Assembly (NCBI RefSeq): GCF_029892285.1
Contig: NZ_JARXVM010000002.1
Span: 62,001-126,000, forward strand
Direction of reading: 5' to 3'
Length of the DNA stretch: 64,000 nt
Source of the DNA: Rhizobium sp. SG_E_25_P2
GTDB taxonomy: Bacteria; Pseudomonadota; Alphaproteobacteria; Rhizobiales; Rhizobiaceae
Shown here: in pieces, positions 27,133 to 36,528 of the stretch
Layout: each line of letters opens with the position of its first letter
How positions within the stretch are numbered: the first letter of the stretch is position 1
Made by a program: the position numbers and the translations under genes
The notes under the pieces: generated by a model
The model's database searches: none
The model's input: the letters and a program-made list of their open reading frames with translations, nothing else
Told to the model about the DNA's origin: nothing

Positions 27133-27552
27133 ATGACCGTTCCCACCGAGTACGCCTATGCCAGCCGAGATTTCGATCGCTTCATGATCGAGCTTCTCGA
27201 TCTGACCACGCTGGAGACGCGTCATCGCGCTTATGCGGTGACGCGGGCGGTGTTGCACGTTTTTCGCGCCCATCTGACGGTCGCCGACGCGCTGGTCTTC
27301 GCCGACGCGCTGCCGGCGGTGTTGCGCGCGATCTTCGTCGAGAATTGGCGGCCGGTCGCGGAGACGCCGCCATTTCCCGACCGCGCCGAACTCAGCCGGC
27401 AAGTGCGCGCCAACAGGCGCGACCATAACCTTGCGGACGACGACAGCATTCTCGCCGTGGCGCGGGCGCTGCGCGCCAGCATGGATCAAACGACGCTCGA
27501 CCGGGCGCTCGCCCCGATGCCGGAAGCGGCGCGGAACTACTGGGCCGCTTAA
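27133..27552 (+). CDS. DUF2267 family protein
   Basis: 139 residues, ATG at 27133 four bases after the WD40 stop. Helical, with the DUF2267 pattern TRAVLHVFRAHLTVADALVFADALPAVLRAIF (shown here only as overlapping parts TRAVLHVFRAHLTVADAL and ADALPAVLRAIF). Function unknown; members are often linked to stress or cell-envelope operons. Tight spacing places it as the third gene of the zinc operon. Confidence 0.75.
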   Translation: MTVPTEYAYASRDFDRFMIELLDLTTLETRHRAYAVTRAVLHVFRAHLTVADALVFADALPAVLRAIFVENWRPVAETPPFPDRAELSRQVRANRRDHNLADDDSILAVARALRASMDQTTLDRALAPMPEAARNYWAA

Positions 27553-27712
27553 CCATTGGCCCGTAAATCATGCGTCTTTGGCCTTTTCCCTGTACATTTG
27601 CCCATAATGCGCCTATGTACGCGCCAATTCCGATTTGCGGCGCAGCAAATGGCGTCGCGCGACTTCAGGGGCCCTTGGTCCGCCGGTCGCAACAGCATCC
27701 GAAAGACATGGA

Positions 27713-29725
27713 ATGACAGATATTCAAGCTCTTGAGCCGGCGCTGGCCGTCGCGCTCGAAAAACGCGGCTATTCCGACTTGACCCCGGTACAGAAGGCTG
27801 TGCTCGCGCCGGAACTCGAAGGCCGCGACGCGCTGGTGTCGGCGCAAACGGGCTCTGGCAAGACGGTTGCCTTCGGCCTGGCGCTGGCCCCGACGCTGCT
27901 GGCCGGCAAAGCCCGTTTCGACCGCGCCGCGGCGCCCCTGGCGCTTGCGATCGCGCCCACGCGCGAACTGGCGCTGCAGGTGGCGCGCGAACTCGAATGG
28001 CTCTATGCCGAGGCCGGCGCTCAGATCGCCACTTGCGTCGGCGGCATGGATATGCGCAACGAGCGGCGCGCGCTTGAGCGCGGCGCCCATATCGTGGTCG
28101 GCACGCCTGGCCGCCTGCGCGACCACATTACCCGCCAGTCTCTGGACCTGTCGGCCATCCGCGCCGTGGTGCTGGACGAGGCCGATGAAATGCTCGATCT
28201 CGGCTTCCGCGAAGATCTCGAATTCATTCTCGAATCCTCGCCTGAGGAACGCCGGACGCTGATGTTCTCGGCCACCGTGTCCAAGCCGATCGCCAAATTG
28301 GCCGAGAGCTTCCAGCGCGACGCGATCCGGATCGCCACCGCCTCCGAGCAGAAGCAGCATGTCGATATTGAGTATCGCGCGCTCGTCTGCGCTCCGGCGG
28401 ACCGCGACAACGCCATCGTCAATGTGCTGCGCTATTACGAAGCGCCCAACGCCATCGTGTTCTGCAACACGCGCGCGGCCGTCAATCATTTGACCGCGCG
28501 GCTGCACAATCGCGGCTTCACCGTGGTGGCGCTGTCGGGCGAGCTCAGTCAGAACGAACGCAGCCATGCGCTGCAGTCCATGCGTGATGGTCGCGCCCGC
28601 GTCTGCATCGCGACCGACGTCGCCGCGCGCGGCATCGATCTGCCCAATCTCGAACTCGTCATTCACGCTGACCTGCCGACCAACCCCGAGACGCTGTTGC
28701 ATCGCTCCGGCCGCACCGGTCGCGCCGGTCGCAAGGGCGTCAGCGCGGTCATCGTGCCGACCAGCGCTCGCCGCAAGGCTGAACGGCTGCTGCAGGCCGC
28801 CAGCGTGCGCGCCGTCTGGGCCGCGCCGCCGTCCGCCGACGAGGTGAATGCCCGCGATGATGACCGGCTTATGGCCGATGAGATGCTGACGCGGATCGCC
28901 GCCGAAGACGAGACCGAAGTCGGCGCGCGTCTGATCGAGACCCACGGCGCCGCCCAGGTGGCCGCGGCCTTCCTGAGACTTTACCGCGCCGGTCGTTCGG
29001 CGCCGGAAGAATTGGTTGATATCGGCCAGGTCGCCGAAGGCGGGGCCAATCGCCGCGCGCCGCGCGAAGGAGAGCGTCCGGTGGGACGCGACGATGTCGC
29101 GCCGCGTCGCCGCGAAGATTTCGGCCCCAGCACCTGGGTCGCCTTGTCAGTCGGCCGCAAGCAGAACGCAGAGCCGCGCTGGCTGATCCCGCTGCTTTGC
29201 CGCTCCGGCAATATCACCAAGAACGATATCGGCGCGATCAAGATGCAGCAGGACGAAACCTTCGTCCAGATCGCCTCAGAAAGCCTTGAAAGCTTCCTGT
29301 TCGAAATTGGCCCCAACAAAACGCTCGAGCGCGGCATGCGCCTGAGGCTGGTCGAAGGCGAGCCGGATCTGCGTCCGACGCGCAGCAGTCCCCGCGTCGA
29401 TGGCGACCGCAAGCCCCAGGGCGAGCGCAAGGTCTATGGCGACCGCAAGCCGCAGGATCGCCGCGACGAGCGCCCGCGCAGCGATGACCGCAAGACCAGC
29501 TGGGAAAAGCCGCAGCAGGAGAAGCCCGCGAGCCGTCGCGGCGAAACGGCCGCCGATGATTTCGGCGGCGCGCCGAAGAAGAAGTTCGGCCGCAAGGTGG
29601 ATTTTGGCGGCGACCGTTCCGCCTATCAGGACCGTCCGCCTGCCGATCGCCCCGGCAAGGATTGGGCCAAGCCTGCCCCTGGGGGCGACGAAAAGCCCAA
29701 GCGCAAGAAGAAGAGCAACGGCTGA
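27713..29725 (+). CDS. DEAD-box RNA helicase with DbpA-type RNA-binding domain
   Basis: 670 residues. Q-motif region (YSDLTPVQKAVLAPEL), motif I AQTGSGKT (44-51), DEAD at 155-158 (VVLDEADEMLD), motif III SAT, motif VI HRSGRTGRAGRKG. A DbpA-like RNA-binding domain occupies about 475-545 (VALSVGRKQNAEPRWLIPLL), and a basic, repetitive tail rich in GDRK and DRP follows. These features fit CsdA/DeaD-type helicases acting in ribosome assembly or cold adaptation. The ATG at 27713 gives the expected N-terminus. A long GC-rich antisense open frame exists but is a shadow. Confidence 0.93.
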   Translation: MTDIQALEPALAVALEKRGYSDLTPVQKAVLAPELEGRDALVSAQTGSGKTVAFGLALAPTLLAGKARFDRAAAPLALAIAPTRELALQVARELEWLYAEAGAQIATCVGGMDMRNERRALERGAHIVVGTPGRLRDHITRQSLDLSAIRAVVLDEADEMLDLGFREDLEFILESSPEERRTLMFSATVSKPIAKLAESFQRDAIRIATASEQKQHVDIEYRALVCAPADRDNAIVNVLRYYEAPNAIVFCNTRAAVNHLTARLHNRGFTVVALSGELSQNERSHALQSMRDGRARVCIATDVAARGIDLPNLELVIHADLPTNPETLLHRSGRTGRAGRKGVSAVIVPTSARRKAERLLQAASVRAVWAAPPSADEVNARDDDRLMADEMLTRIAAEDETEVGARLIETHGAAQVAAAFLRLYRAGRSAPEELVDIGQVAEGGANRRAPREGERPVGRDDVAPRRREDFGPSTWVALSVGRKQNAEPRWLIPLLCRSGNITKNDIGAIKMQQDETFVQIASESLESFLFEIGPNKTLERGMRLRLVEGEPDLRPTRSSPRVDGDRKPQGERKVYGDRKPQDRRDERPRSDDRKTSWEKPQQEKPASRRGETAADDFGGAPKKKFGRKVDFGGDRSAYQDRPPADRPGKDWAKPAPGGDEKPKRKKKSNG

Positions 29726-29737
29726 TCCACGAAATTC

Positions 29738-29768
29738 ACGCGCTCCCTGTTTCGGGGAGCGCGTTTTG
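29738..29768 (+). terminator. Intrinsic terminator after the helicase gene
   Basis: A perfect 10-bp stem (ACGCGCTCCC / GGGAGCGCGT) with a 7-base loop, followed by TTTTG. It also precedes the convergent gene ending at 29775. Confidence 0.85.
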
Positions 29769-29774
29769 CTTTGC

Positions 29775-30212
29775 TCAGATCAGTTGCAGATGCGGCGCTC
29801 CGTCGGAGGTCTTCTCCACCGTGCGGCCATCCGGTCCCAGCGTGCAGACGACGCGCTTCCGGAACACATCGAAACTCTCGAATTTCGATACATTGACCGG
29901 CTCGTCGAAATCGAAAGCGACGCGTATCACGCCGTCAGCGCTGCTCATGCGTTGCAGCGACACGACCTTGCCGCGGAACGGTTTGCCGAGATAGAGCCCG
30001 GAGGCGTGGTCGCCGACCTGAAGTCGCGGCGGCGGCGCGTTTCCAAGTCGAGCGTGAAGCGTGTTCCAATCGCGAAAGCCGTATTGAGCGGCAATCAGTT
30101 CGAGGGATTTCGAATGGGTGACGGTCGCACCCTGACCCGTCAGCGCGTCGCGGAGGCGGCGCGCCTGGGCCTTGATCTCCTCCAGGGAGGGTAGGCGGGA
30201 TGTTTCGCTCAT
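29775..30212 (-). CDS. Glyoxalase-related domain protein
   Basis: 145 residues from the ATG at 30212, which has GAGGA six bases upstream. The N-terminal part (LPSLEEIKAQARRLRDAL, then HSKSLELIAAQYGFRDWNTL) matches the glyoxalase-related helical domain common in Rhizobiales. The C-terminal part reads as a small beta-domain (PFRGKVVSLQRM, RVAFDFDEPV). No metal ligands of true glyoxalase I are evident. Function unknown. Confidence 0.75.
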   Translation of the reverse strand: MSETSRLPSLEEIKAQARRLRDALTGQGATVTHSKSLELIAAQYGFRDWNTLHARLGNAPPPRLQVGDHASGLYLGKPFRGKVVSLQRMSSADGVIRVAFDFDEPVNVSKFESFDVFRKRVVCTLGPDGRTVEKTSDGAPHLQLI

Positions 30213-30224
30213 GGCGGTCCTCAT

Positions 30225-30493
30225 GGCGGCGTTTGATTCTGCTTGGGACCCGCATTGCCAAGGCGAAACGCCTCATTTGGACGACAGAAGAGATCGCGCC
30301 GGAAACTTCACCATGTCCTGAGACCGCGGGCGGCAGGGGTTTCCATCCCTTGGCGCTCAGCTAAGCGGTCCTGGCGCGAAAGTCAAACCGCGGCAGGGAG
30401 GTCTCTGGCGCTGTCGCGCATTTTCTCGTAAGCCGAGGGCGCATATCAAGCATCCTTGGTATTATTCGCTCTTCAATTCCGGAATGCGTGCGC
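30225..30493. other. Intergenic region without a recognised gene
   Basis: About 270 bases between two divergent genes hold neither a convincing reading frame nor a clear hairpin or operator; presumably promoters only. Confidence 0.5.
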
Positions 30494-31390
30494 ATGCCGT
30501 TCGAGACGTCGATTCACCATCATGTCCGCGCCGAGGTGATCGAGCCGACGATCGCCCAGCGCGTCTTGCGCGTGGGCAGGGCGCCGCATCGCTGGTTTCA
30601 TCATCTGGTTTTCATTGCCGCCGGCAAGGCGGAGCATCGCTACGCGGAGACGTCGCGACAGATCCAGGGGCCGGCGCTGATGCTGGCGCCGCCGTCCGAG
30701 GGCGAGGCGATCGCCTTTGCCGCCGGCAGCCATGGCTTCTTGCTCGGCGTGTCGCCCGATATTATCGCCGAAGCTTTTGGCGACCACGCGGAATCGCCGG
30801 CCCTGCGCCTGTTCGCCGGCGGAAGAGCTGTGACTGAGCATCTGGCGACCGGGCCGCGCGCGGAGTTCACACTGCTGTTTCAAGGGGCGATCGCCGAAAC
30901 GCATGAGGCTGGGCGCGGTTCGCGCATGGCCGCCGCCGCCTATGTCAGGCTGATCTATATGTTGGCCTGGCGGCTGGCTGCGCCTGCGCAGCAGCCAGAG
31001 CCGCATCGCGGCGGAAGCGGGCCAATCCTGCAGAGATTCCGGCAGTTGGTCGAAACCCACTTTCGGCAGCACTGGGCCGTCTCCCGCTATGCGCGGGAAC
31101 TGGGCGTCAGCGCCGACCGGCTGCACGCCATCTGCAGCCGGTCGCTCGGCCGTTCGCCAATCGAGTTGATCCATGATCGCCTGACCCAGGAAGCGCGCCT
31201 GCGTCTCGAACGGTCGGGGCACAGCGTTCAGGATATTTCCGATACGCTGGGGTTTCGCGATCCGGCCAATTTCAGCCATTTCTTCAAGCGTCGCACCGGG
31301 CTTTCGCCCGCCAAATATCGCGCGCATGCGGCGAGCACGGCCTCTGGCGGCGCGGTTCCGGTTTCATCCGATTATGCCGACTGGCCGTGA
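30494..31390 (+). CDS. AraC family transcriptional regulator
   Basis: About 298 residues. An N-terminal cupin-like sensing domain (about 1-170) is followed by the double AraC helix-turn-helix (about 200-280: WAVSRYARELGVSADRLHAI, then SVQDISDTLGFRDPANFSHF and FKRRTGLSPAKYR). The ATG at 30494 is used; a GTG at 30488 is possible. It resembles PobR/TetD-type activators of aromatic or sugar genes, but no target is adjacent. Its stop abuts the convergent aglR stop in TGATCA. Confidence 0.88.
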   Translation: MPFETSIHHHVRAEVIEPTIAQRVLRVGRAPHRWFHHLVFIAAGKAEHRYAETSRQIQGPALMLAPPSEGEAIAFAAGSHGFLLGVSPDIIAEAFGDHAESPALRLFAGGRAVTEHLATGPRAEFTLLFQGAIAETHEAGRGSRMAAAAYVRLIYMLAWRLAAPAQQPEPHRGGSGPILQRFRQLVETHFRQHWAVSRYARELGVSADRLHAICSRSLGRSPIELIHDRLTQEARLRLERSGHSVQDISDTLGFRDPANFSHFFKRRTGLSPAKYRAHAASTASGGAVPVSSDYADWP

Positions 31391-32410
31391 TCAGGCGTTT
31401 GCCGGCGGACAGGTGGATTCGCGCAGCACCAGTTCCACCGGCCAGATTTCGTGATGATTGGCGACATCGCGGCCGGCCAGCATCTGCAGGAGAATGTCGC
31501 CGATCCTGACGCCGGCTTCGCGCATCGACGAACGTGTCGTCGACACCGTCGGCACCATATTGTCGGCGTTGATATAGTTGAACACGTCGTCATGGGCGAT
31601 CAGCGACATGTCGCGGCCGAGCTGCAGACCTGCGGAGCGCACCGCGCGCATCACCCCGAGCGCGCTCATCATCGAGCCTGCCAGCACCGCCGTCGGCGGC
31701 TCCGGCAGCGCGAGAAAATCCTGCATGGCGCGGTAGCCGATATCGTCGGTGAACAGGCCGTTGACCACCAGCATGTCCGGGGCCTGCAAGCCACGCTCTT
31801 TCAACGCGCGGCGATAGCCCTGTTCGCGATGTTCAGCGAAGGTGTCGCCCTTGGCGCCGTTGATCAGCCCAATGCGCTTGTGGCCGATATCGAGCAGGTA
31901 ACCCGTCGCGCGGTACATGGCGCCGAGATTGTCGATATCGAGCCAGGGATATCCGCCATGGTCGTCGCCGCGCCCATGGACGATGAACGGCATGTTCAAT
32001 TCCTTGAGGAATTGCATACGGTCGTCATCCAAGGTCGGCGTGTGCAGGATGACCGCGTCGACGCGTTTGGAAGCGGCGAGGCGGCGGTAGGCGGCGAGTT
32101 CGGCCTGCCTGTCTTCGACAACGGTGATCAGGATGTCGATCTGGCGGGTCTCCAGCCGACTGCCGAGGCCGGCCATGAATTCGGTGGTGTTGGGGTCGAA
32201 TCCCAGCCCTTCGCGCATGACAATGCCGACGGCTCCGGCTCGGCCCGTGGCAAGACCGGCGGCGGCGCGATTGGGATGGTAGCCGAGTTCCTGCGCCAGC
32301 CGGAGGATCTTCTCGCGCGTTTCCAGCTTGACCTCGGGATAGCCTGAAAGCGCGCGGCTGACGGTGGTCTGGCTCATGCCGATGGATTTGGCGAACTCTT
32401 TCAAGTTCAT
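31391..32410 (-). CDS. aglR: LacI family repressor of the alpha-glucoside operon
   Basis: 339 residues: LacI helix-turn-helix (MNLKEFAKSIGMSQTTVSRA), hinge ending LGYHPNRAAAGL, then the sugar-sensing domain. It matches AglR of rhizobia, which represses aglEFGAK and is released by alpha-glucosides (sucrose, maltose, trehalose). It is divergent from aglE, and the intergenic region carries palindromes with the LacI-type core AAAGCGCTTT. The ATG at 32410 gives the standard N-terminus. Confidence 0.9.
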   Translation of the reverse strand: MNLKEFAKSIGMSQTTVSRALSGYPEVKLETREKILRLAQELGYHPNRAAAGLATGRAGAVGIVMREGLGFDPNTTEFMAGLGSRLETRQIDILITVVEDRQAELAAYRRLAASKRVDAVILHTPTLDDDRMQFLKELNMPFIVHGRGDDHGGYPWLDIDNLGAMYRATGYLLDIGHKRIGLINGAKGDTFAEHREQGYRRALKERGLQAPDMLVVNGLFTDDIGYRAMQDFLALPEPPTAVLAGSMMSALGVMRAVRSAGLQLGRDMSLIAHDDVFNYINADNMVPTVSTTRSSMREAGVRIGDILLQMLAGRDVANHHEIWPVELVLRESTCPPANA

Positions 32411-32692
32411 GGTGGCCTCCTCGGATTGCCGGCGCCGGGTTAAACCGCGCATGGCGATCCTCCTGTCGCCATGCCGGCGCCGTACTTTCAAGAACCCTAC
32501 GATAGGCGCTTGATAATTGAAAGCGCCATCAATTGTTTTTTATCATGCCTGCCGATGCAGTCTTCGAGGGGCGCGCAGGAGCGTTTCGCCCGATAAGTCT
32601 GACTTAATCGCTTTCGGATTGATAATAAACGATTATATGAGGCAATGCACGCTCAGATGGCGGGGCGCGTCCAAATTCTTGTCGCTGCGCCC
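32411..32692. other. aglR upstream region
   Basis: No gene is evident. A half-site TTGAAAGCGC at 32517-32526 matches half of the operator at 32726-32740, suggesting a second repressor contact about 210 bases away that could loop the DNA and repress aglR itself. Confidence 0.4.
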
Positions 32693-32740
32693 TTGACACT
32701 CAACCCTTAAAGACGCTTTAATCATTTAAAGCGCTTTCAA
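32693..32740 (+). promoter_or_regulatory. agl promoter with two LacI-type operators
   Basis: A -35 box TTGACA (32693-32698) is followed after 18 bases by TTTAAT (32717-32722). The -10 lies within an inverted repeat, TTAAAG-ACG-CTTTAA (32707-32721). A second palindrome with core AAAGCGCTTT (32728-32737) follows directly. Both match the CG-centred sites of LacI-family proteins and would block polymerase when AglR is bound. Confidence 0.7.
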
Positions 32741-32845
32741 TATCTTATTGACAGATATTCGAAAGACTGAGGATAGACGCTTGCAGGGAGGGACGGCAGG
32801 CGAAGGCCGCGTCCTTATTTTATCCGATCCAGGGAGGATTACCGA

Positions 32846-34207
32846 ATGAAGAACACCTTTTTGATGTCTGTGGCGGCTTTGGCCTTGATGGCGGGCGCCG
32901 CGAGCGCCGCCGATCTCAAGTTCAAGCCGGGCGAAGACAGCCGTTTCAACTGGGCGAGCTTTGAGGAGTTCAAGTCCGCTCATGGTGATGTGAAAGGTCA
33001 GACGCTGACTATCTTCGGTCCGTGGCGCGGCGAGGATGAGGCGCTGGTCAAGTCGATGCTCGCCTATTTCGAAGAAGCGACCGGCGCGACCGTGAACTAT
33101 TCTTCTTCCGAAAACTACGAGCAGCAGATCGTCATCGATACGCAGGCCGGCAGCCCGCCCAATATCGCCGTTCTGCCGCAGCCAGGCCTTCTGGCCGATC
33201 TCGCCTCGAAGGGCTTCCTGGTTGACCTCGGCGCCGAGGCCGCCAAGTGGATGACCGACAACTACGCCGCTGGCGACTCCTGGGTGAAGCTCGGCAGCTA
33301 CAAGGGCAAGGACGGCGCCGACCATTTCTACGCTTTTCCCTACAAGGCCGACCTGAAGTCGCTGGTCTGGTATTCGCCCGACAATTTCGAAGATGCGGGC
33401 TATGAAGTCCCCAAGACCATGGAAGAGTTGAAGGCGCTGACCGAGAAGATCGCCGCCGACGGCCACAAGCCCTGGTGCATCGGGCTGGGTTCGGGCGGCG
33501 CAACTGGCTGGCCGGCGACCGACTGGGTCGAAGACATGATGCTGCGTACGCAGAAGCCTGAGGTCTACGACAAGTGGGTCACCAACGAGATCCCCTTCAA
33601 TGATCCGGCCGTGGTCGGCGCGATCAACGAATTTGGCTGGTTCGCCCGCAACGACGCCTATGTCGACGGCGGCGCCAAGGCGGTGGCCTCCACCGATTTC
33701 CGCGACAGCCCCAAGGGCATGTTCTCCTCGCCGCCCAAGTGCTACCTGCACCGCCAGGCGTCGTTCATTCCCTCCTTCTTCCCGGAAGGCACGAAGCTTG
33801 GACAGGATGCGGACTTCTTCTATCTGCCGCCCTACGCCTCCAAGCCCGATCTCGGCAATCCGGTGCTCGGCGCCGGCACGCTGGTGGCGATCACCAAGGA
33901 TTCGCCTGTCGCCCGCGCCTTCGTCGCCTGGCTGCAGACGCCGATTGCCCATGAAGTGTGGATGGCTCAGTCCGGCTTCCTGACGCCGTTCAAGAAGGCC
34001 AATCCGGACGCCTACGCCAACGAGCCCTCCAAGAAGATGGGTGAAATTCTCACCCAAGCCACGACCTTCCGCTTCGACGGTTCCGACCTGATGCCCGGCA
34101 AGATCGGCGCCGGCGCCTTCTGGACCGGCATGGTCGATTATGCCGGCGGCAAGTCGGCTGAGGATGTCGGCGGCGAAATTCAGAAGGCCTGGGACGCGCT
34201 GAAGTAA
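32846..34207 (+). CDS. aglE: Alpha-glucoside ABC transporter substrate-binding protein
   Basis: 453 residues with a signal peptide (about 1-21, cut after GAASA) and the family-1 extracellular sugar-binding fold (LTIFGPWRGEDEALVKSMLA near residue 55). It binds alpha-glucosides such as sucrose, maltose or trehalose in the periplasm and passes them to AglFG. GGAGGA precedes the ATG at 32846. Length and sequence type match rhizobial AglE. First gene of the operon. Confidence 0.93.
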   Translation: MKNTFLMSVAALALMAGAASAADLKFKPGEDSRFNWASFEEFKSAHGDVKGQTLTIFGPWRGEDEALVKSMLAYFEEATGATVNYSSSENYEQQIVIDTQAGSPPNIAVLPQPGLLADLASKGFLVDLGAEAAKWMTDNYAAGDSWVKLGSYKGKDGADHFYAFPYKADLKSLVWYSPDNFEDAGYEVPKTMEELKALTEKIAADGHKPWCIGLGSGGATGWPATDWVEDMMLRTQKPEVYDKWVTNEIPFNDPAVVGAINEFGWFARNDAYVDGGAKAVASTDFRDSPKGMFSSPPKCYLHRQASFIPSFFPEGTKLGQDADFFYLPPYASKPDLGNPVLGAGTLVAITKDSPVARAFVAWLQTPIAHEVWMAQSGFLTPFKKANPDAYANEPSKKMGEILTQATTFRFDGSDLMPGKIGAGAFWTGMVDYAGGKSAEDVGGEIQKAWDALK

Positions 34208-34320
34208 GCTCTCCGGTATTTGGCCGGTAGCGTCGGGGTGAGGCTGCAATGAGCGCGGCCTCACCCGCACACCCATCATAACGAAAGAAGTGTCGCGGTC
34301 TTCAGGGGAGGGGCCCAGCG

Positions 34321-35331
34321 ATGGAGCAATTGCTTTACGCCGTAGTGACGATGATCGCCGGGGTGGCGGGCTGCGCCGCCTATTTTTTCCTGTCGAATTT
34401 TCTGCTCGATCTCGTGCTTCCGTCGCGCGGCGCAAACGCCGCTGCGGCTGCGCGCAATATGCGCCGCGCCGCTCTTATCCGTCCCTGGCTGTTTCTCGGC
34501 CCGGCGTTCATCGCGCTGACGCTTTATCTCATCTATCCGGTGATCGAATCCATTCGGCTCTCCTTCCATGGCAAGGATGGCCAGGAATTCGTGGGATTCT
34601 ACAATTACATCTGGATGCTTGGCGACACGCAGTTCCGCGAGTCGATCCTCAACAATTTCCTGTGGCTTCTCGTTGTACCCGCCCTGGCGACGTTTTTCGG
34701 CCTCGTCATCGCGGTGCTGACCGACAGGATCTGGTGGGGCAACATCGCCAAGTCTCTCATCTTCATGCCCATGGCGATTTCTTTCGTCGGCGCGGCGGTG
34801 ATCTGGAAATTCGTCTATGATTATCGCGATGTCGGCTCCGAGCAGATCGGCATCCTCAACGCCTTCGTGGTCATGCTCGGCTTTGAACCGCAAGCCTGGA
34901 TCACCATCCCTTTCTGGAACAACTTTTTCCTGATGGCGATCCTGATCTGGATCCAGACCGGCTTCGCCATGGTCATCCTGTCGGCGGCGCTGCGCGGCAT
35001 TCCTGAAGAAACGATCGAGGCGGCTGTTATCGACGGAGCCAACGGCTTCCAGATCTTCTTCAAGATCATGGTGCCGCAGATCTGGGGCACTATCGCCGTG
35101 GTATGGACGACGATCACCATTCTCGTCCTCAAGGTGTTCGACATCGTGCTGGCCATGACCAATGGGCAATGGCAGACGCAGGTGCTCGCCAATCTGATGT
35201 TCGACTGGATGTTCCGTGGCGGCGGCGATTTCGGCCGCGGCGCGGCGATCGCCATCGTCATCATGGCGCTGGTCATCCCGATCATGATCTGGAACATCCG
35301 CAATGCGCGGGCCGAGATGGAGGGTCGCTGA
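34321..35331 (+). CDS. aglF: Alpha-glucoside ABC transporter permease AglF
   Basis: 336 residues with an N-terminal helix (about 5-30) separate from the six-helix MalF-like core. The EAA loop reads EETIEAAVIDGANGFQIFFK, which contacts the ATPase. GAGGGG lies before the ATG at 34321. The stop overlaps the aglG start by one base. Confidence 0.93.
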   Translation: MEQLLYAVVTMIAGVAGCAAYFFLSNFLLDLVLPSRGANAAAAARNMRRAALIRPWLFLGPAFIALTLYLIYPVIESIRLSFHGKDGQEFVGFYNYIWMLGDTQFRESILNNFLWLLVVPALATFFGLVIAVLTDRIWWGNIAKSLIFMPMAISFVGAAVIWKFVYDYRDVGSEQIGILNAFVVMLGFEPQAWITIPFWNNFFLMAILIWIQTGFAMVILSAALRGIPEETIEAAVIDGANGFQIFFKIMVPQIWGTIAVVWTTITILVLKVFDIVLAMTNGQWQTQVLANLMFDWMFRGGGDFGRGAAIAIVIMALVIPIMIWNIRNARAEMEGR

Positions 35332-36476
35332 TGTATGCGAGCAAGAAATCCCCGCTGATCTGGGTCGTTCATCTCTCGGTTCTGCTGATCGTCGCGCTGT
35401 GGACGCTGCCGACAGCCGGCCTGTTCATCTCCTCCTTCCGCGACAAAAACCAACTGGCTGTATCCGGCTGGTGGACGGCGCTATCGACCTCGCGGCAGAA
35501 CATCGTTTATCGCGCGCCGTCGCCTGAAGAACAGGTCGAACGCGACGGCGCCTTCGTGATCTCCGGCAACGCCCTCGAAGGCCGTGGCGGCAAGGTCGCC
35601 GCCTGGGGTGTGAGCACGCAAGCGCCCGACGCCTTCAAGCCCGGCGACAGCGCCGATCTGCGCGACGGCGCCAAGATGACAGTGAAGGAAGACGGTTCCT
35701 TCGAGATCACCTCGCCCACCCGCATGGAAGGCTCGCGCGGTCAGCGTTTCGTGGTGGTCAGCGAGACCCCGCCGCGCTTCACGCTCGACAATTATCGCGA
35801 AGTGCTGACCTCGGCCGGCATCGGCTCGTCCTTCATCAATTCCCTGACGGTGGCGATCCCCTCCACAGTCATCCCGATCCTGGTTGCGGCGTTTGCGGCC
35901 TATGCGCTGGCCTGGATGAAGTTTCCCGGCCGCTCGATCCTGATTGCGGTGGTGGTCGGCCTGCTCGTCGTGCCGCTGCAGATGTCGCTTATCCCGCTGC
36001 TGAAATTCTACAATGGCGTCGGCGCCTTTTTCGGCGTGCCGTCCAAGACCTATCTCGGCATCTGGCTCGCCCATATGGGGTTCGGCCTGCCGCTCGCCAT
36101 CTATCTCTTGCGCAACTACATGGCCGGCCTGCCGAAGGAGATCATGGAATCCGCCCGCGTCGACGGCGCCTCCGATTTCGAAATCTTTGTCAAAATCGTG
36201 CTGCCGCTCTCCTTTCCGGCGCTCGCCTCCTTCTCGATCTTCCAGTTCCTCTGGACCTGGAACGACCTTCTGGTCGCCATGGTGTTTTTGGGCGCCGGCA
36301 ATGACGAATTGGTTCTCACCGGACGCTTGGTCAACCTGCTCGGCTCGCGCGGCGGCAATTGGGAAATCCTCACCGCTTCGGCCTTCATCACCATCATCGT
36401 GCCGCTTCTGGTGTTCTTCACCCTGCAGCGCTTCCTGGTGCGCGGCCTGCTCGCAGGTTCGGTGAAGGGAGGCTGA
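35331..36476 (+). CDS. aglG: Alpha-glucoside ABC transporter permease AglG
   Basis: 381 residues. After helix 1, about 110 residues of periplasmic loop (SGWWTALSTS to ETPPRFTLDNY) separate it from the remaining helices. This large loop is the hallmark of AglG compared with about 280 residues for ordinary MalG proteins. EAA loop: KEIMESARVDGASDFEIF. The TGATG junction with aglF couples their translation. A 52-base gap then leads to aglK. Confidence 0.94.
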   Translation: MYASKKSPLIWVVHLSVLLIVALWTLPTAGLFISSFRDKNQLAVSGWWTALSTSRQNIVYRAPSPEEQVERDGAFVISGNALEGRGGKVAAWGVSTQAPDAFKPGDSADLRDGAKMTVKEDGSFEITSPTRMEGSRGQRFVVVSETPPRFTLDNYREVLTSAGIGSSFINSLTVAIPSTVIPILVAAFAAYALAWMKFPGRSILIAVVVGLLVVPLQMSLIPLLKFYNGVGAFFGVPSKTYLGIWLAHMGFGLPLAIYLLRNYMAGLPKEIMESARVDGASDFEIFVKIVLPLSFPALASFSIFQFLWTWNDLLVAMVFLGAGNDELVLTGRLVNLLGSRGGNWEILTASAFITIIVPLLVFFTLQRFLVRGLLAGSVKGG

Positions 36477-36528
36477 CAATGACAGGCGCAGTTGAAAACA
36501 AAGAAGAAAAATTCGAGGGAGCAAACGC

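Noticed and set aside
36477-36528. Possible remnant of aglA between aglG and aglK
   Set aside because: The 52-base gap has no similarity to glycosidase sequence and contains only a ribosome site and short A-rich DNA.
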